The notes under the pieces were generated by a model. It was not told the DNA's origin and searched no databases. It saw only the letters and a program-made list of their open reading frames with translations. A stretch of 64,000 nucleotides of DNA, taken from contig NZ_BNBC01000022.1 in assembly GCF_014654675.1 (NCBI RefSeq), forward strand, positions 85,555 through 149,554, written 5' to 3'. Origin of the DNA: Streptomyces spiralis. Its GTDB lineage: Bacteria; Actinomycetota; Actinomycetes; Streptomycetales; Streptomycetaceae. Position 1 is the stretch's first letter. The number at the start of each line of letters is the position of its first letter. Position numbers and translations under genes: made by a program. Shown piece by piece: positions 40,336-48,843 of the stretch.

Positions 40336-41949
40336 CTACACCGAGAACTCCCGTATCACCGTGTTCCGGAACACCGCCGTACCGCCCGCGGCGAACAGGG
40401 CCAGCCGGTCGTCGACCAGGTACGGGAACACCTCCGTGGAGTGCACATGGCGGCCGTCGTCCACGAACATCTCCACCGAGGTGCGGTCCACCAGGACGCG
40501 CAGCCTGACGGTGCGCGCGGACGGGTCGAAGGGTGTGCGGCTCTCCTGGCAGGCACCGGAGACGTCGGGGTTGACGGTGGCGCGGCGGTTGAGGAAGGCG
40601 TAGTCGCCCCAGACTCCGGCGTCGATGTGGCGGTTTCCGTCCGGGGAACGGCGCAGTTGCAGGCCCGCTCCGGTCAGCCGGTCCCAGGTGATCTCGCAGC
40701 TCACCTCGTAGGAGATGCCCCGGTGGTCGAGCACGCGGGTGCCGTCGACGGTCAGATCGCCCAGGCGGGTCGTCCGGGAGACGTAGGAGTCCAGCGCGGC
40801 GACGGGCCGGGAGGCCAGGTAGTACGTTCCGGAGGGGTCGCGCTCGAGCGTGACCTCGCGGACGATCGAGTCGGTGCCGTTGAAGCCGTCGCAGTCGATG
40901 GTGGGGGCGGTGTGGGCGTAGTCCCAGTTGTTGAGCCAGCCCAACGCGTACCGTGCGCGCGGGTCGGGGGTGCCGTCCGGCCGGTGCTTGTCGAAGGTGA
41001 CGGCGGCGTACCAGTCCCAGCCGTGGTCGAGCCACTGGGGTTCGGTCGTGTCGGTGGTGAAGGAGCCGCCGTCGAAGGAACCCGTCCAGTAGGCATAGGT
41101 GTTGGGCAGCCCGGCCGGTTTGCCGTTGGCGCTCAGGCCCAGGACCCACTTGTCGGTGCCGTCGCCGGCGGTGATGCGGAACAGGTCGGGGCACTCCAGG
41201 ACGCCGAGCCCGTCGTGTGTGAACGTCCCGGCGGGCGTCCATGTCCTCAGGTCCGCGGAGTGGTGGAAGCCGATGGTGTGGCCCTGCGCGAGGGCCATCA
41301 CCCAGCGGTCACGTTCCTCGTCGCGGATCACCTTCGGGTCGCGGAAGTCGGCCACGCCGGGGTTGGGCAGGACCGGTTCGGTGCCGTGATCGGTGAAGGT
41401 GCGGCCGCCGTCGGTGGAGTAGTACAGGAACTGCTCCTGGTGGTCGGTGCCGCCGCCGGGTGACATGGTGACCAGGGCGACCACCGCGCCTGCGCCGAAA
41501 CCGGCGGTGTCGTGCGTGTCCACCACGGCGGAACCCGACCAGACGTCCCCGTTGGGCGTGGTGTCCTTGGGCACGGCGATCCCGCGGTCGGTGAAGGAGA
41601 CCAGGTCGGTGCTGGTGGCCAGGCGCCAGGCGGTGCCGACGGCGCCGGTGAGGTAGTCCGCGTTGTACAGGTAGTAGTAGTGGTACTCGCCGTCGATCCA
41701 GACGGGGCGCTGGGGGTCGTTCTTCCACTGGTCGGGGACCGTGAAGTGGTACCCGGCCCGGTAACTCGCGCAGGTCCCCTCGGACTTCGGCTTCTTCGCG
41801 GCCGATGCCGCCGGTGCAGTCGGTGCAGTCGGTGCAATCGGTGCCGAGGCTGCCGCCGGTGCGGCCGTGGACGGCGCCGCGGGCAGGAGCGCGCCGGCCG
41901 CGCCCGCTGCCGACCCTGCGAACAGTGCCCTCCTGGACATCCCACGCAT
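40336..41949 (-). CDS. Exported GH32 fructan hydrolase (levanase/inulinase-type)
   Basis: The 537-residue protein has a twin-arginine-type signal (MRGMSRRALFAGSAAGAAGA) and a TAP-rich linker to about residue 50. The GH32 five-bladed propeller follows: nucleophile Asp78 in QWKNDPQ, the transition-state Asp in FRDPK, and the acid/base Glu in LECPDLF. A C-terminal beta-sandwich ends with RVLVDRTSVEMFVDDG. It should cut levan or inulin outside the cell and feed the divergent ABC importer. The ATG at 41949 has AGAGGA upstream. Its promoter, at 41994-42021, holds an operator. Confidence 0.9.
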   Translation of the reverse strand: MRGMSRRALFAGSAAGAAGALLPAAPSTAAPAAASAPIAPTAPTAPAASAAKKPKSEGTCASYRAGYHFTVPDQWKNDPQRPVWIDGEYHYYYLYNADYLTGAVGTAWRLATSTDLVSFTDRGIAVPKDTTPNGDVWSGSAVVDTHDTAGFGAGAVVALVTMSPGGGTDHQEQFLYYSTDGGRTFTDHGTEPVLPNPGVADFRDPKVIRDEERDRWVMALAQGHTIGFHHSADLRTWTPAGTFTHDGLGVLECPDLFRITAGDGTDKWVLGLSANGKPAGLPNTYAYWTGSFDGGSFTTDTTEPQWLDHGWDWYAAVTFDKHRPDGTPDPRARYALGWLNNWDYAHTAPTIDCDGFNGTDSIVREVTLERDPSGTYYLASRPVAALDSYVSRTTRLGDLTVDGTRVLDHRGISYEVSCEITWDRLTGAGLQLRRSPDGNRHIDAGVWGDYAFLNRRATVNPDVSGACQESRTPFDPSARTVRLRVLVDRTSVEMFVDDGRHVHSTEVFPYLVDDRLALFAAGGTAVFRNTVIREFSV

Positions 41950-41993
41950 CACAAAGATTCCTCTCGTCGCGACGGCTCGAACGGACCAGGAGG

Positions 41994-42021
41994 ACTGTAG
42001 ACCTAACTCGTTAAAGGTCAA
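41994..42021 (-). promoter_or_regulatory. Promoter of the exported GH32 gene
   Basis: On the minus strand TTGACC (42021-42016) and TACAGT (41999-41994) are 16 bases apart, a good housekeeping-type promoter. The operator at 42002-42017 lies between the two elements, so a bound repressor would block RNA polymerase. Confidence 0.6.
42002..42017. promoter_or_regulatory. LacI-type operator 1 of the fructan divergon
   Basis: CCTAACTCGTTAAAGG shares the half-site CTAACnCG with operator 2 and has the central CG typical of LacI operators. It lies within the leftward promoter. Confidence 0.6.
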
Positions 42022-42036
42022 GGGGCGCATGACCTC

Positions 42037-42066
42037 TTGACAGGGGCCGAGCAGGGTTCCCATCAT
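42037..42066 (+). promoter_or_regulatory. Promoter of the fructan ABC transporter operon
   Basis: TTGACA at 42037-42042 and CATCAT at 42061-42066 are 18 bases apart. The expected start (about 42073) lies just before operator 2. Confidence 0.5.
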
Positions 42067-42080
42067 CTGGGCACCGAACA

Positions 42081-42096
42081 TCTAACACGAGTTAGG
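42081..42096. promoter_or_regulatory. LacI-type operator 2 of the fructan divergon
   Basis: TCTAACACGAGTTAGG is a near-perfect palindrome (CTAAC-nCGn-GTTAG) placed just after the predicted rightward start and 8 bases before the binding-protein ATG. Confidence 0.65.
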
Positions 42097-42104
42097 CATC
42101 CCCG

Positions 42105-43514
42105 ATGAGCGACTCGCACCTCTCCCGGCGCACCCTGTTCCGGTACGGCGCCTACGGCGCGGGGGCCGCCGCCCTGGCCGGCACCGCCGCGAGCTGGGAC
42201 CGGCTCACCGGAGCCGACATCCCCGGCCGGGACGACGGCGCCCTCGTCGTCGCCACCCTCGGCTCCGCCTTCGACCCGGCCGCCGTGCGGGCGATGCGCG
42301 AGGGCTTCCGCGCCCTGCACCCCGACATCGACGTGCGGGTCAACGCCGTACAGGCCGTCGACTGGTCGGACTTCTTCGCCAAGATCCTCACCCAGATCGC
42401 CGCGGGCACCGCCCCCGACCTGGTCTACGTCGCCACCGAGGGCGTCCAGCTGTTCGCCCGGCGCCTCGGGGTCCCGTTGGACCACTGGGTGAAGCGGGAC
42501 GCGGCCGAACTGCGCGAGTACTTCGCCGACGTCCACCCCTCGCTGGTGGAGTCGATGATGTACGAGGGGAGCCTGTACCAGCTCCCGGTCGAGTTCAACG
42601 CGGCCGACTTGTACCTCAACAAGCAGGTGCTGAAGCGGGCGGGGGCCGAGTTGCCGCCGGCCGACTGGACCCGGGACGACTTCACCGCGCTGCTGCGGCA
42701 GATGAAGCGTGCGGGCGACTCGCACTTCACCCCGTACTTCTGGACCAACCGGCTGTGGGGCGGTGTCGTCCCCTGGCTGTTCGCCAACGGCACCGATCTG
42801 CTCGCCGAGTCCAAGGCGCCCGGCGGAAGCTGGCTGTGGGACAGCTTCTACCCCGCCGCCCAGCGCGCGGGCCGGGGCGGCGGCTTCCGGTGGACCACAC
42901 CGCAGGCCACCGACGCCCGGGTGGAGGAGGCGTACGACTATCTGGCCTCCCTCGTCCAGGAGGACCTGTGCACCCGCCCCGAGGGGGGCAACGGCAGCAA
43001 CCTCGTCGGTGTGTTCTCCACCGGCCGGGTCGGGATCACGCCGGCCGGCGGCTTCTGGGCGGGCGGACTGCACCTGGCGGGGATGCGGCCGGCCGACTAC
43101 GACGTGCAGTACTTCCCGCGCTGGCGCACCCAGCGCCACCAGTTCGGCGCCGCGGGCTACGCGCTGCTGCGCACCTCGAAGAAGCAGGACGCTGCCTGGG
43201 AGTTCATCAAGTACGCCGTGCGCCGGGACACCCTGACCCGGCTGTTCCGGGCCAACCAGACGACCCCGGCCCGGCGTTCGATGCTGACCGAGTCCCGCTA
43301 CACGCAGACCGGTCCGGCGCACTGGCGGGTCTTCTACGACACCCTCGACCGCTTTCCCGACACCGGGCCCATACCGGCCCCGCCCCAGGTCGCGGAGGTG
43401 ACGGAGGTGCTGCTCAAGCACACCGGAACGGCTCTCGCCTCCCCGCGCGCGGTGCGTCCCGCGCTGCGCCGGATGCAGAACGACCTGGAGAAGGCCATGG
43501 AGCGTGACGTATGA
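42105..43514 (+). CDS. Sugar ABC transporter substrate-binding protein
   Basis: The 469-residue protein is a family 1 (MalE-like) binding protein. It has a Tat-type signal (SRRTLFRYGAYGAGAAALAG) and then VVATLGSAFDPAAVRAMREG, WSDFFAKILTQIAAGTAPDL, QLPVEFNAADLYLNKQVLKR and GKVGITPAGGFW-like blocks. It has no clear lipobox, so it may be a Tat-exported, loosely held protein. It starts an operon of binding protein, two permeases and a cytosolic GH32, with overlaps of a few bases throughout. Fructo-oligosaccharides are the likely ligands. The operon lacks an ATPase; Streptomyces commonly share the MsiK ATPase. Confidence 0.9.
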   Translation: MSDSHLSRRTLFRYGAYGAGAAALAGTAASWDRLTGADIPGRDDGALVVATLGSAFDPAAVRAMREGFRALHPDIDVRVNAVQAVDWSDFFAKILTQIAAGTAPDLVYVATEGVQLFARRLGVPLDHWVKRDAAELREYFADVHPSLVESMMYEGSLYQLPVEFNAADLYLNKQVLKRAGAELPPADWTRDDFTALLRQMKRAGDSHFTPYFWTNRLWGGVVPWLFANGTDLLAESKAPGGSWLWDSFYPAAQRAGRGGGFRWTTPQATDARVEEAYDYLASLVQEDLCTRPEGGNGSNLVGVFSTGRVGITPAGGFWAGGLHLAGMRPADYDVQYFPRWRTQRHQFGAAGYALLRTSKKQDAAWEFIKYAVRRDTLTRLFRANQTTPARRSMLTESRYTQTGPAHWRVFYDTLDRFPDTGPIPAPPQVAEVTEVLLKHTGTALASPRAVRPALRRMQNDLEKAMERDV

Positions 43515-44461
43515 CGAACATCCAGATCCCGGCCGTACGGCCCCGGCCGGCCGCCCCGTCCGCCGTCGCCGCCCGGCGTACCGCCCGTGACCGGGGCACC
43601 CGGCTGCTGGCCGCGCTGTTCCTGGCTCCGACGGTCGTCGGCATCGTGGTCTTCACGGTCGTGCCGATCGCCGGCTCGGTGGTGCTCAGCCTCTTCCACT
43701 GGGACGTGATCGACTCCCCGTCCTTCGCGGGCGGCGCCAACTACCGTGAGGTGTTCGGCGACTCGACGGTGCTGGTGTCCTTCCGCAACACGCTGGTGTT
43801 CATGGTGCTCGCGGTCGCCCTGCAACTGCTGATCGCGCTGGTCCTCGCCCTCACCCTCAACGGGCGGATGCCCACCTGGCTGCGCTCGGTGTTCCGCTCG
43901 GCGTTCTTCTTCCCGCTGGTGCTGTCCGCCGCCTCCATCTCGGTGGTGATGAAGTACCTGTTCAACCAGGACTTCGGGGTCGTGAACTGGCTGCTCGGTC
44001 TGGTCGGGGTCGCCCCGGTGCCCTGGCTGACCTCGGAGCACGCGGCGATGGCCACCGTGATCCTCGTCTACGTCTGGCAGCAGTTCGGCTTCTCCTTCCT
44101 GCTGTTCGTCGGCGGTCTGAACAACATCCCCAAGGAGATCCACGAGGCCGCGGCCCTCGACGGGGCGACGGGGCTGCGCAAGCACCTGGCCGTCACCCTG
44201 CCGCTGCTGTCGCCGACCCTGCTCGTCGCGTCCGTGGTCGGCATCATCAACGCGCTCCAGGTCTTCGAGCAGCCGTACGTCCTCACCGCCGGCGGGCCCG
44301 GCGACGCCACCCGCACCGTCGTGATGGTCATCTACGAGAGGGCCTTCGAGCAGCTCCGCTTCGGCGAGGCCTCCGCGGTGGGCGTGCTGCTCTTCGTACT
44401 GATCATGGCGGTCACCGCCCTGCAGTTCCGGCTCAGCCGGCGCTTCGTCCACTACCAGTGA
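43511..44461 (+). CDS. Sugar ABC transporter permease (MalF-like)
   Basis: The 316-residue protein has six hydrophobic helices and the EAA-loop sequence KEIHEAAALDGATGLRKHLA (residues 213-232) that contacts the ATPase. The first helix (LLAALFLAPTVVGIVVFTVV) and LNNIPKEI are typical of MalF-type sugar permeases. Its ATGA start overlaps the stop of the binding-protein gene by four bases, which implies translational coupling. It works with the next permease to carry sugars across the membrane. Confidence 0.92.
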   Translation: MTNIQIPAVRPRPAAPSAVAARRTARDRGTRLLAALFLAPTVVGIVVFTVVPIAGSVVLSLFHWDVIDSPSFAGGANYREVFGDSTVLVSFRNTLVFMVLAVALQLLIALVLALTLNGRMPTWLRSVFRSAFFFPLVLSAASISVVMKYLFNQDFGVVNWLLGLVGVAPVPWLTSEHAAMATVILVYVWQQFGFSFLLFVGGLNNIPKEIHEAAALDGATGLRKHLAVTLPLLSPTLLVASVVGIINALQVFEQPYVLTAGGPGDATRTVVMVIYERAFEQLRFGEASAVGVLLFVLIMAVTALQFRLSRRFVHYQ

Positions 44462-44475
44462 GCCGGGTGAGTCCC

Positions 44476-45330
44476 ATGAGCCAAGCAACCCTGTCCCTCA
44501 GCCGTGCCCGGCACTCCCTCGCGCCGTGGGCGCGGATCGCCGGGCTGACCGTGTGCGCCCTGCTGACCCTCGGGCCGGTCGTCTGGACCGTCTCCACCTC
44601 GCTGCGCACCCCCGCCCAGTCCTTCGAGCTGCCGCCGCGGATCATCCCCACCCACCCCAGCGCCGCGGCCTACCGGGGGGTCTTCGACCAGCTCGACGTG
44701 TGGCTGCTCGCGCTGAACTCGACCCTGGTGACGGCGCTGATCGCGGCCGGCCAGATGGTCACGGCCGGGCTCGCCGGATACGCCTTCGCCCGGCTGGAGT
44801 TCCGCTTCAAGAAGCCGCTGTTCGGGCTGGTGCTGGCCACCATGATGGTGCCGTTGCAGGTCACGATCGTGCCGGTGTTCCTGGTGCTGAAGTCGATGGG
44901 TCTGACCGACACCCTGCTCGGCCTGATCGTCCCGGCCTTCCCGACCGCCTTCGGCACCTTCCTGATGCGGCAGTACTTCCTGGGCATGCCCAAGGACCTC
45001 GGCGAGGCGGCCATGCTGGACGGCGCCGGCCCCTGGCGGGTCTTCCGCTCCGTCTACGCCCCGCTGGCCGCGCCCGGTCTCGCCATCGTCGGCGTGCTGG
45101 CCTTCAACTACCACTGGAACGAGTTCTTCCGCCCGCTGATCCTGGAGACCTCCGGCCAGAACTACACGCTGCCGCTGGGTCTGGTCTCCCTCCAGGGCAA
45201 CCTCGGCACCGGCTCCGTCTCCGTGGTCCTCGCCGGTGTCGTGCTGTCGATGATCCCCGCCGTCGCCGTCTTCGTCGTCGGCCAGCGCCCTCTCCGCGAG
45301 GGCATCACCTCCGCAGGAGTCAACCGTTGA
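44476..45330 (+). CDS. Sugar ABC transporter permease (MalG-like)
   Basis: This protein of about 284 residues is the second permease. It has six helices and the EAA-loop MPKDLGEAAMLDGAGPWRVF, with YHWNEFFRPLI in the last third, as in MalG-type proteins. The start may instead be GTG 44458, which overlaps the previous stop; ATG 44476 is preferred because GGGTGAG lies just upstream. The stop overlaps the TTG of the GH32 gene. It forms the translocation channel with the MalF-like permease. Confidence 0.9.
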   Translation: MSQATLSLSRARHSLAPWARIAGLTVCALLTLGPVVWTVSTSLRTPAQSFELPPRIIPTHPSAAAYRGVFDQLDVWLLALNSTLVTALIAAGQMVTAGLAGYAFARLEFRFKKPLFGLVLATMMVPLQVTIVPVFLVLKSMGLTDTLLGLIVPAFPTAFGTFLMRQYFLGMPKDLGEAAMLDGAGPWRVFRSVYAPLAAPGLAIVGVLAFNYHWNEFFRPLILETSGQNYTLPLGLVSLQGNLGTGSVSVVLAGVVLSMIPAVAVFVVGQRPLREGITSAGVNR

Positions 45331-46751
45331 GCCTCGCCGCTCCGTCCACCACCGGTCCGCACGCCCCGCGCTTCCGGGTCCGTCCCGCCGCCCACTGGAT
45401 CAACGACCCCAACGGGCCGTTCCGCTGGCACGACCGCTACCACCTGTTCTACCAGCACAACCCGGACGCTCCGGTGCACGGGAACATCCACTGGGGCCAC
45501 GCCTCCAGCCCCGACCTCGCGCACTGGGAGCACCATCCCCTCGCCCTCACGCCGACGCCCGGCGGCCCGGACGAGGCGGGCTGCTGGTCGGGGTGCGTGG
45601 TCGACGACGGAGGCACACCGACGGCCGTCTACACGGGAATCGACCACGATCACACCGGTGTGGGCGCGATCTGCCTGGCCCGGGCCGCCGACCCGGACGA
45701 CCCACGGCTCCTGAACTGGCGGCCGCTGCCCGAACCCGTGGTGCCCGGACCGCCGGAGGACCTGGACGTGGTGATGTTCCGCGACCCGTTCGTCTTCCGG
45801 CACGCGGGACGGCGCTGGGCCCTCGTCGGCGCCGGACACGCCGACGGTACGCCGTCCGTCCTGCTCTACGACTGCGACGACCTGACCCGGTGGCGCTTCG
45901 CCGGGGTGTTCCTGGACGGCCACGACCCGGTCGCCCTGGACGCCTTCGGCGACCGGGCCGTCGGCTGGGAGTGCCCGCAGCTGCTGCGCACCGCCGATGG
46001 CACCTGGGTGCTGGTCGTGTCGCTGTGGGACGGGGACCCCTGCTCCACCGGCTACCTGGCGGGGACGCTGCCTACGTCTTCCGACGGCGGGCCGCGTTTC
46101 GAGGCGCGCGCCGCGGGCCGGCTCGACCACGGCCGTGACTTCTACGCTCCCGCCGTACTGCAGGAGGACGACCGGGCCCTGATGTGGGGCTGGTCGTGGG
46201 AGGCGCGCGGGCAGGACGAGGTGGCGCGGGCCGGCTGGGCCGGGGTCCTCACCGCGCCACGGGTCGTCGACGTCCGGCCGGACGGCTCGCTGCGCGTGTC
46301 CCCCGCGCCGGAGCTGGACCTGCTGCGCGCCGCCGAGCCGTTCGTCACGGCAGCGGACCGCCCGGACCGCCCGGTCCGGCTCCCGGAGGCGTACGACCTG
46401 ACGCTCACCGCGCGCGCCCCGACGACGGCGACGCTGCTGCGGTCCGCCGACGGGAGCGCGGACCTGACCGTCCGCATCGACCCGGACGCGGGAGCGGTCA
46501 CCCTCGACCGCGGCACCCGTCCCCGCGCGGGCCGCGAGGGCTCCGGCCCGATCGCGGTGCGTCTGCCGCGGCGGCGCGAGATCACCGTCCGCGTTCTCGT
46601 CGACGGCTCGCTCGTCGAACTGTTCGCCGAGGACCGGGCCATGGTCACCGAACGCGTCTACCGGCGGCCGGACGACGTGGCCGAACTGGTGGTCGAGGGC
46701 ACGCCGGCCGCAGTCACCGGATGGGAGCTGGTCCCACAGAGGCACGGCTGA
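45327..46751 (+). CDS. Cytosolic GH32 beta-fructosidase
   Basis: The 474-residue protein has no signal peptide. GH32 motifs are clear: Asp27 in HWINDPNGPF (nucleophile), FRDPF, WECPQL (acid/base) and the C-terminal ITVRVLVDGSLVELF. It should split imported fructo-oligosaccharides or sucrose to fructose inside the cell. The TTG at 45327 overlaps the permease stop (TTGA) and has AGGAG seven bases upstream, so it is translationally coupled. Its last 38 bases overlap the end of the convergent lacI gene. Confidence 0.92.
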   Translation: MSLAAPSTTGPHAPRFRVRPAAHWINDPNGPFRWHDRYHLFYQHNPDAPVHGNIHWGHASSPDLAHWEHHPLALTPTPGGPDEAGCWSGCVVDDGGTPTAVYTGIDHDHTGVGAICLARAADPDDPRLLNWRPLPEPVVPGPPEDLDVVMFRDPFVFRHAGRRWALVGAGHADGTPSVLLYDCDDLTRWRFAGVFLDGHDPVALDAFGDRAVGWECPQLLRTADGTWVLVVSLWDGDPCSTGYLAGTLPTSSDGGPRFEARAAGRLDHGRDFYAPAVLQEDDRALMWGWSWEARGQDEVARAGWAGVLTAPRVVDVRPDGSLRVSPAPELDLLRAAEPFVTAADRPDRPVRLPEAYDLTLTARAPTTATLLRSADGSADLTVRIDPDAGAVTLDRGTRPRAGREGSGPIAVRLPRRREITVRVLVDGSLVELFAEDRAMVTERVYRRPDDVAELVVEGTPAAVTGWELVPQRHG

Positions 46752-47811
46752 CCACCGGGCAGGCCACACGGCGCGTGGTGGCCGGCGGGGTGCGGCCGGT
46801 GCCGATGGCGTCCAGGAGCAGCCGCGCCGCCGCCTCGCCCATCGCCCGGTGCGGCAGGGCGACCGAGGTGAGCGGCGGGGTGAGGAAGGCGGCCATGTGC
46901 TCCTGGTCGTCGTAGCCGACCACCGACAGATCGGCGGGAACGTCGATCCCGAGCCGGGTCGCGGCGTGCAGGACGCCCGCCGCGACCCGGTCGTTGTAGC
47001 AGAAGACGCCGGTGGGGCGCTCCCGTGGGTCGGTGCCGGCGAGCAGCCGGATCGCGCCCTCGTACCCGCCGGAGATCTCGCCGCCGGTGCGGACCACCCG
47101 GTCGCGGGGCACGGTGATGCCCTCGGCGCGCAGCGCGTCCCGGAAGCCGCGCAGCCGCTCCGCCGACGCGATGTCGTCGAGCCCGCCGACCACCGCCAGC
47201 CTGCGGTGCCCCTGGTCGAGCAGGAGCCGGGCCGCACTGCGGCCGCCGGCGCGCTCGGCGGGGACGACGGCGGGCAACGAGTCGTCCTCGGGCAGGCAGT
47301 TGGCCAGCACGGAGTGGGTGCGGTGCAGGCCCTCCGGGACGCGGACCCGGCGCAGCGACATGGCCGCGTAGATGATGCCGTCGACGCGTCGGTCGAGGAG
47401 CTCCGCGACGGCCGCGTCCTCCTTGGCCGGGTCGCCGCCGGAGTCGATGGTGAGCACGAGGTGGTCGTCGGCCCAGGCGGTCTCCATGGCACCGCGCAGC
47501 AGCCGGCCCGCGAACGGCGAGGAGGCGATCTCGTCGGTGACCAGGCCGATCACGGCCGTACGGCGGCGGCGCAGGCCGCGCGCCACGGGGTCGGGACGGT
47601 AGCCGAGCCGGGCCGCGGCCTGCCGGATGCGCTCCTGGGTGGCGGGCGAGAGGTTGCCCTCGGCCCGGCCGTTGAACACGAAGGAGACGGCGGTGTGCGA
47701 GACACCGGCGAGCCGGGCGACGTCCCGTGACGTGGGCCGGGACGCGGCCCGCCCGCCGCCCGTGCCGTTCCTGTCCTCGGCGCTGGTGCCCATGCCGTCC
47801 GCCGTCCTCAT
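46714..47811 (-). CDS. LacI-family repressor of the fructan genes
   Basis: The 365-residue protein has the LacI DNA-binding motif TSRDVARLAGVSHTAVSFVF (residues 27-46), NLSPATQERIRQAAARLGYR and the hinge helix, then a periplasmic-binding-like effector domain (VIGLVTDEIASSPFAGRL, GVFCYNDRVAAGVLHA, DLSVVGYDDQEHM). It is convergent with the operon and overlaps the GH32 end by 38 bp. The operators at 42002 and 42081 fit its class, so it probably represses both GH32 arms and is released by a fructo-oligosaccharide or phosphorylated sugar. ATG 47811 is used; 47793 is possible. Confidence 0.9.
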   Translation of the reverse strand: MRTADGMGTSAEDRNGTGGGRAASRPTSRDVARLAGVSHTAVSFVFNGRAEGNLSPATQERIRQAAARLGYRPDPVARGLRRRRTAVIGLVTDEIASSPFAGRLLRGAMETAWADDHLVLTIDSGGDPAKEDAAVAELLDRRVDGIIYAAMSLRRVRVPEGLHRTHSVLANCLPEDDSLPAVVPAERAGGRSAARLLLDQGHRRLAVVGGLDDIASAERLRGFRDALRAEGITVPRDRVVRTGGEISGGYEGAIRLLAGTDPRERPTGVFCYNDRVAAGVLHAATRLGIDVPADLSVVGYDDQEHMAAFLTPPLTSVALPHRAMGEAAARLLLDAIGTGRTPPATTRRVACPVVSRASVGPAPIR

Positions 47812-47930
47812 CCCCGTTCCCCGCCCGTCCGGTCGATCGCCCTCACCCTATCGGCGACGGAGCCGGCGGCGCCGGGCGGGAGGGGCCGCCCATACTGGCC
47901 GTACGCCACCGCCAACGGGAAGGTTCCGAC

Positions 47931-48761
47931 GTGATCAGCATCCCGGCGCACACCCTGAACGACGGCACGCGGATCCCCGCGGTCGGTCTGGGCACCTGGC
48001 CGATGAACGACACCGAGGCCGAGCGGGCCGTGCACGACGCCCTGGGGCTGGGCTACCGGCTGGTCGACACTGCGGCCAACTACCGCAACGAGACGGGTGT
48101 CGGCCGCGCGATCGCCCGCAGCGACGCGCCCCGCGAGGAGATCGTGGTGACGACGAAGCTGCCCGGCCGGCACCACGGGTACGAGGAGACCCTCGCCTCC
48201 TTCGAGGAGTCCCGGCGGCGCCTCGGTCTCGAGTACGTGGACCTGTACCTCATCCACTGGCCGCTCCCCCGCGTCGGGAAGTACGTGGACTCCTGGAAGG
48301 CCATGATCAGGCTCCGTGAGGACGGCCTGGTGCGCTCGATCGGCGTCTCCAACTTCACCCGCGGGCACATCGAGCGGCTGGAGAAGGAGACCGGGGTCCT
48401 GCCCTCCGTGAACCAGATCGAGCTGCACCCGCTCCTTCCGCAGGAGGAACTGCGCGCCTTCCACGCGGACAAGGGCATCCTCACCGAGAGCTGGAGCCCG
48501 CTGGGCCGGGGTTCGGGGGTGCTGGACGATCCGGCGGTCGTCGCGGTCGCGGAGGCGCTCGGTGTGACGCCCGGCCAGGCGGTGCTGCGCTGGCACACCC
48601 AGCTCGGCGCGGTTCCCGTCCCGAAGTCGGCGAACCCGGGGCGGCAGCGGGAGAACCTCGACCTCTTCGGCTTCGAGCTCGCCCCCGACCAGCTCGCCGC
48701 GCTCGTCCACGAGGCCCCGCGGCGCCTGGGCGGGGATCCGGAGACGTACGAGGAGTTCTGA
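47931..48761 (+). CDS. Aldo/keto reductase
   Basis: The 276-residue protein has the AKR catalytic tetrad Asp46, Tyr51, Lys76 and His109 (DTAANYRNE, TTKLPG, LIHWP) and the NADPH-binding end PVPKSANPGRQRENL. It resembles the AKR5/prostaglandin-F-synthase-like bacterial group that reduces aldehydes or keto acids. The GTG at 47931 has GGAAGG seven bases upstream. It is divergent from the lacI gene, but nothing links it to fructan use. A CATACT -10-like element lies at 47891. Confidence 0.9.
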   Translation: MISIPAHTLNDGTRIPAVGLGTWPMNDTEAERAVHDALGLGYRLVDTAANYRNETGVGRAIARSDAPREEIVVTTKLPGRHHGYEETLASFEESRRRLGLEYVDLYLIHWPLPRVGKYVDSWKAMIRLREDGLVRSIGVSNFTRGHIERLEKETGVLPSVNQIELHPLLPQEELRAFHADKGILTESWSPLGRGSGVLDDPAVVAVAEALGVTPGQAVLRWHTQLGAVPVPKSANPGRQRENLDLFGFELAPDQLAALVHEAPRRLGGDPETYEEF

Positions 48762-48774
48762 GCGGCGCGGCCCG

Positions 48775-48799
48775 GCGTCGCTCCGGCGGCGCCGGGTAC
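48775..48799 (+). promoter_or_regulatory. Candidate sigma-B-type promoter for the LigD-PE gene
   Basis: GCGT at 48775-48778, then 15 bases, then GGGTAC at 48794-48799 fits GNNT-N14-16-GGGTAC/T. It is 45 bases upstream of the GTG start. The -35 match is only two bases, so confidence is modest. Confidence 0.4.
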
Positions 48800-48843
48800 T
48801 CGGGTGGCCGGTGACCTGCGCGGAGCGCGCGAAGGAGGTTCAG

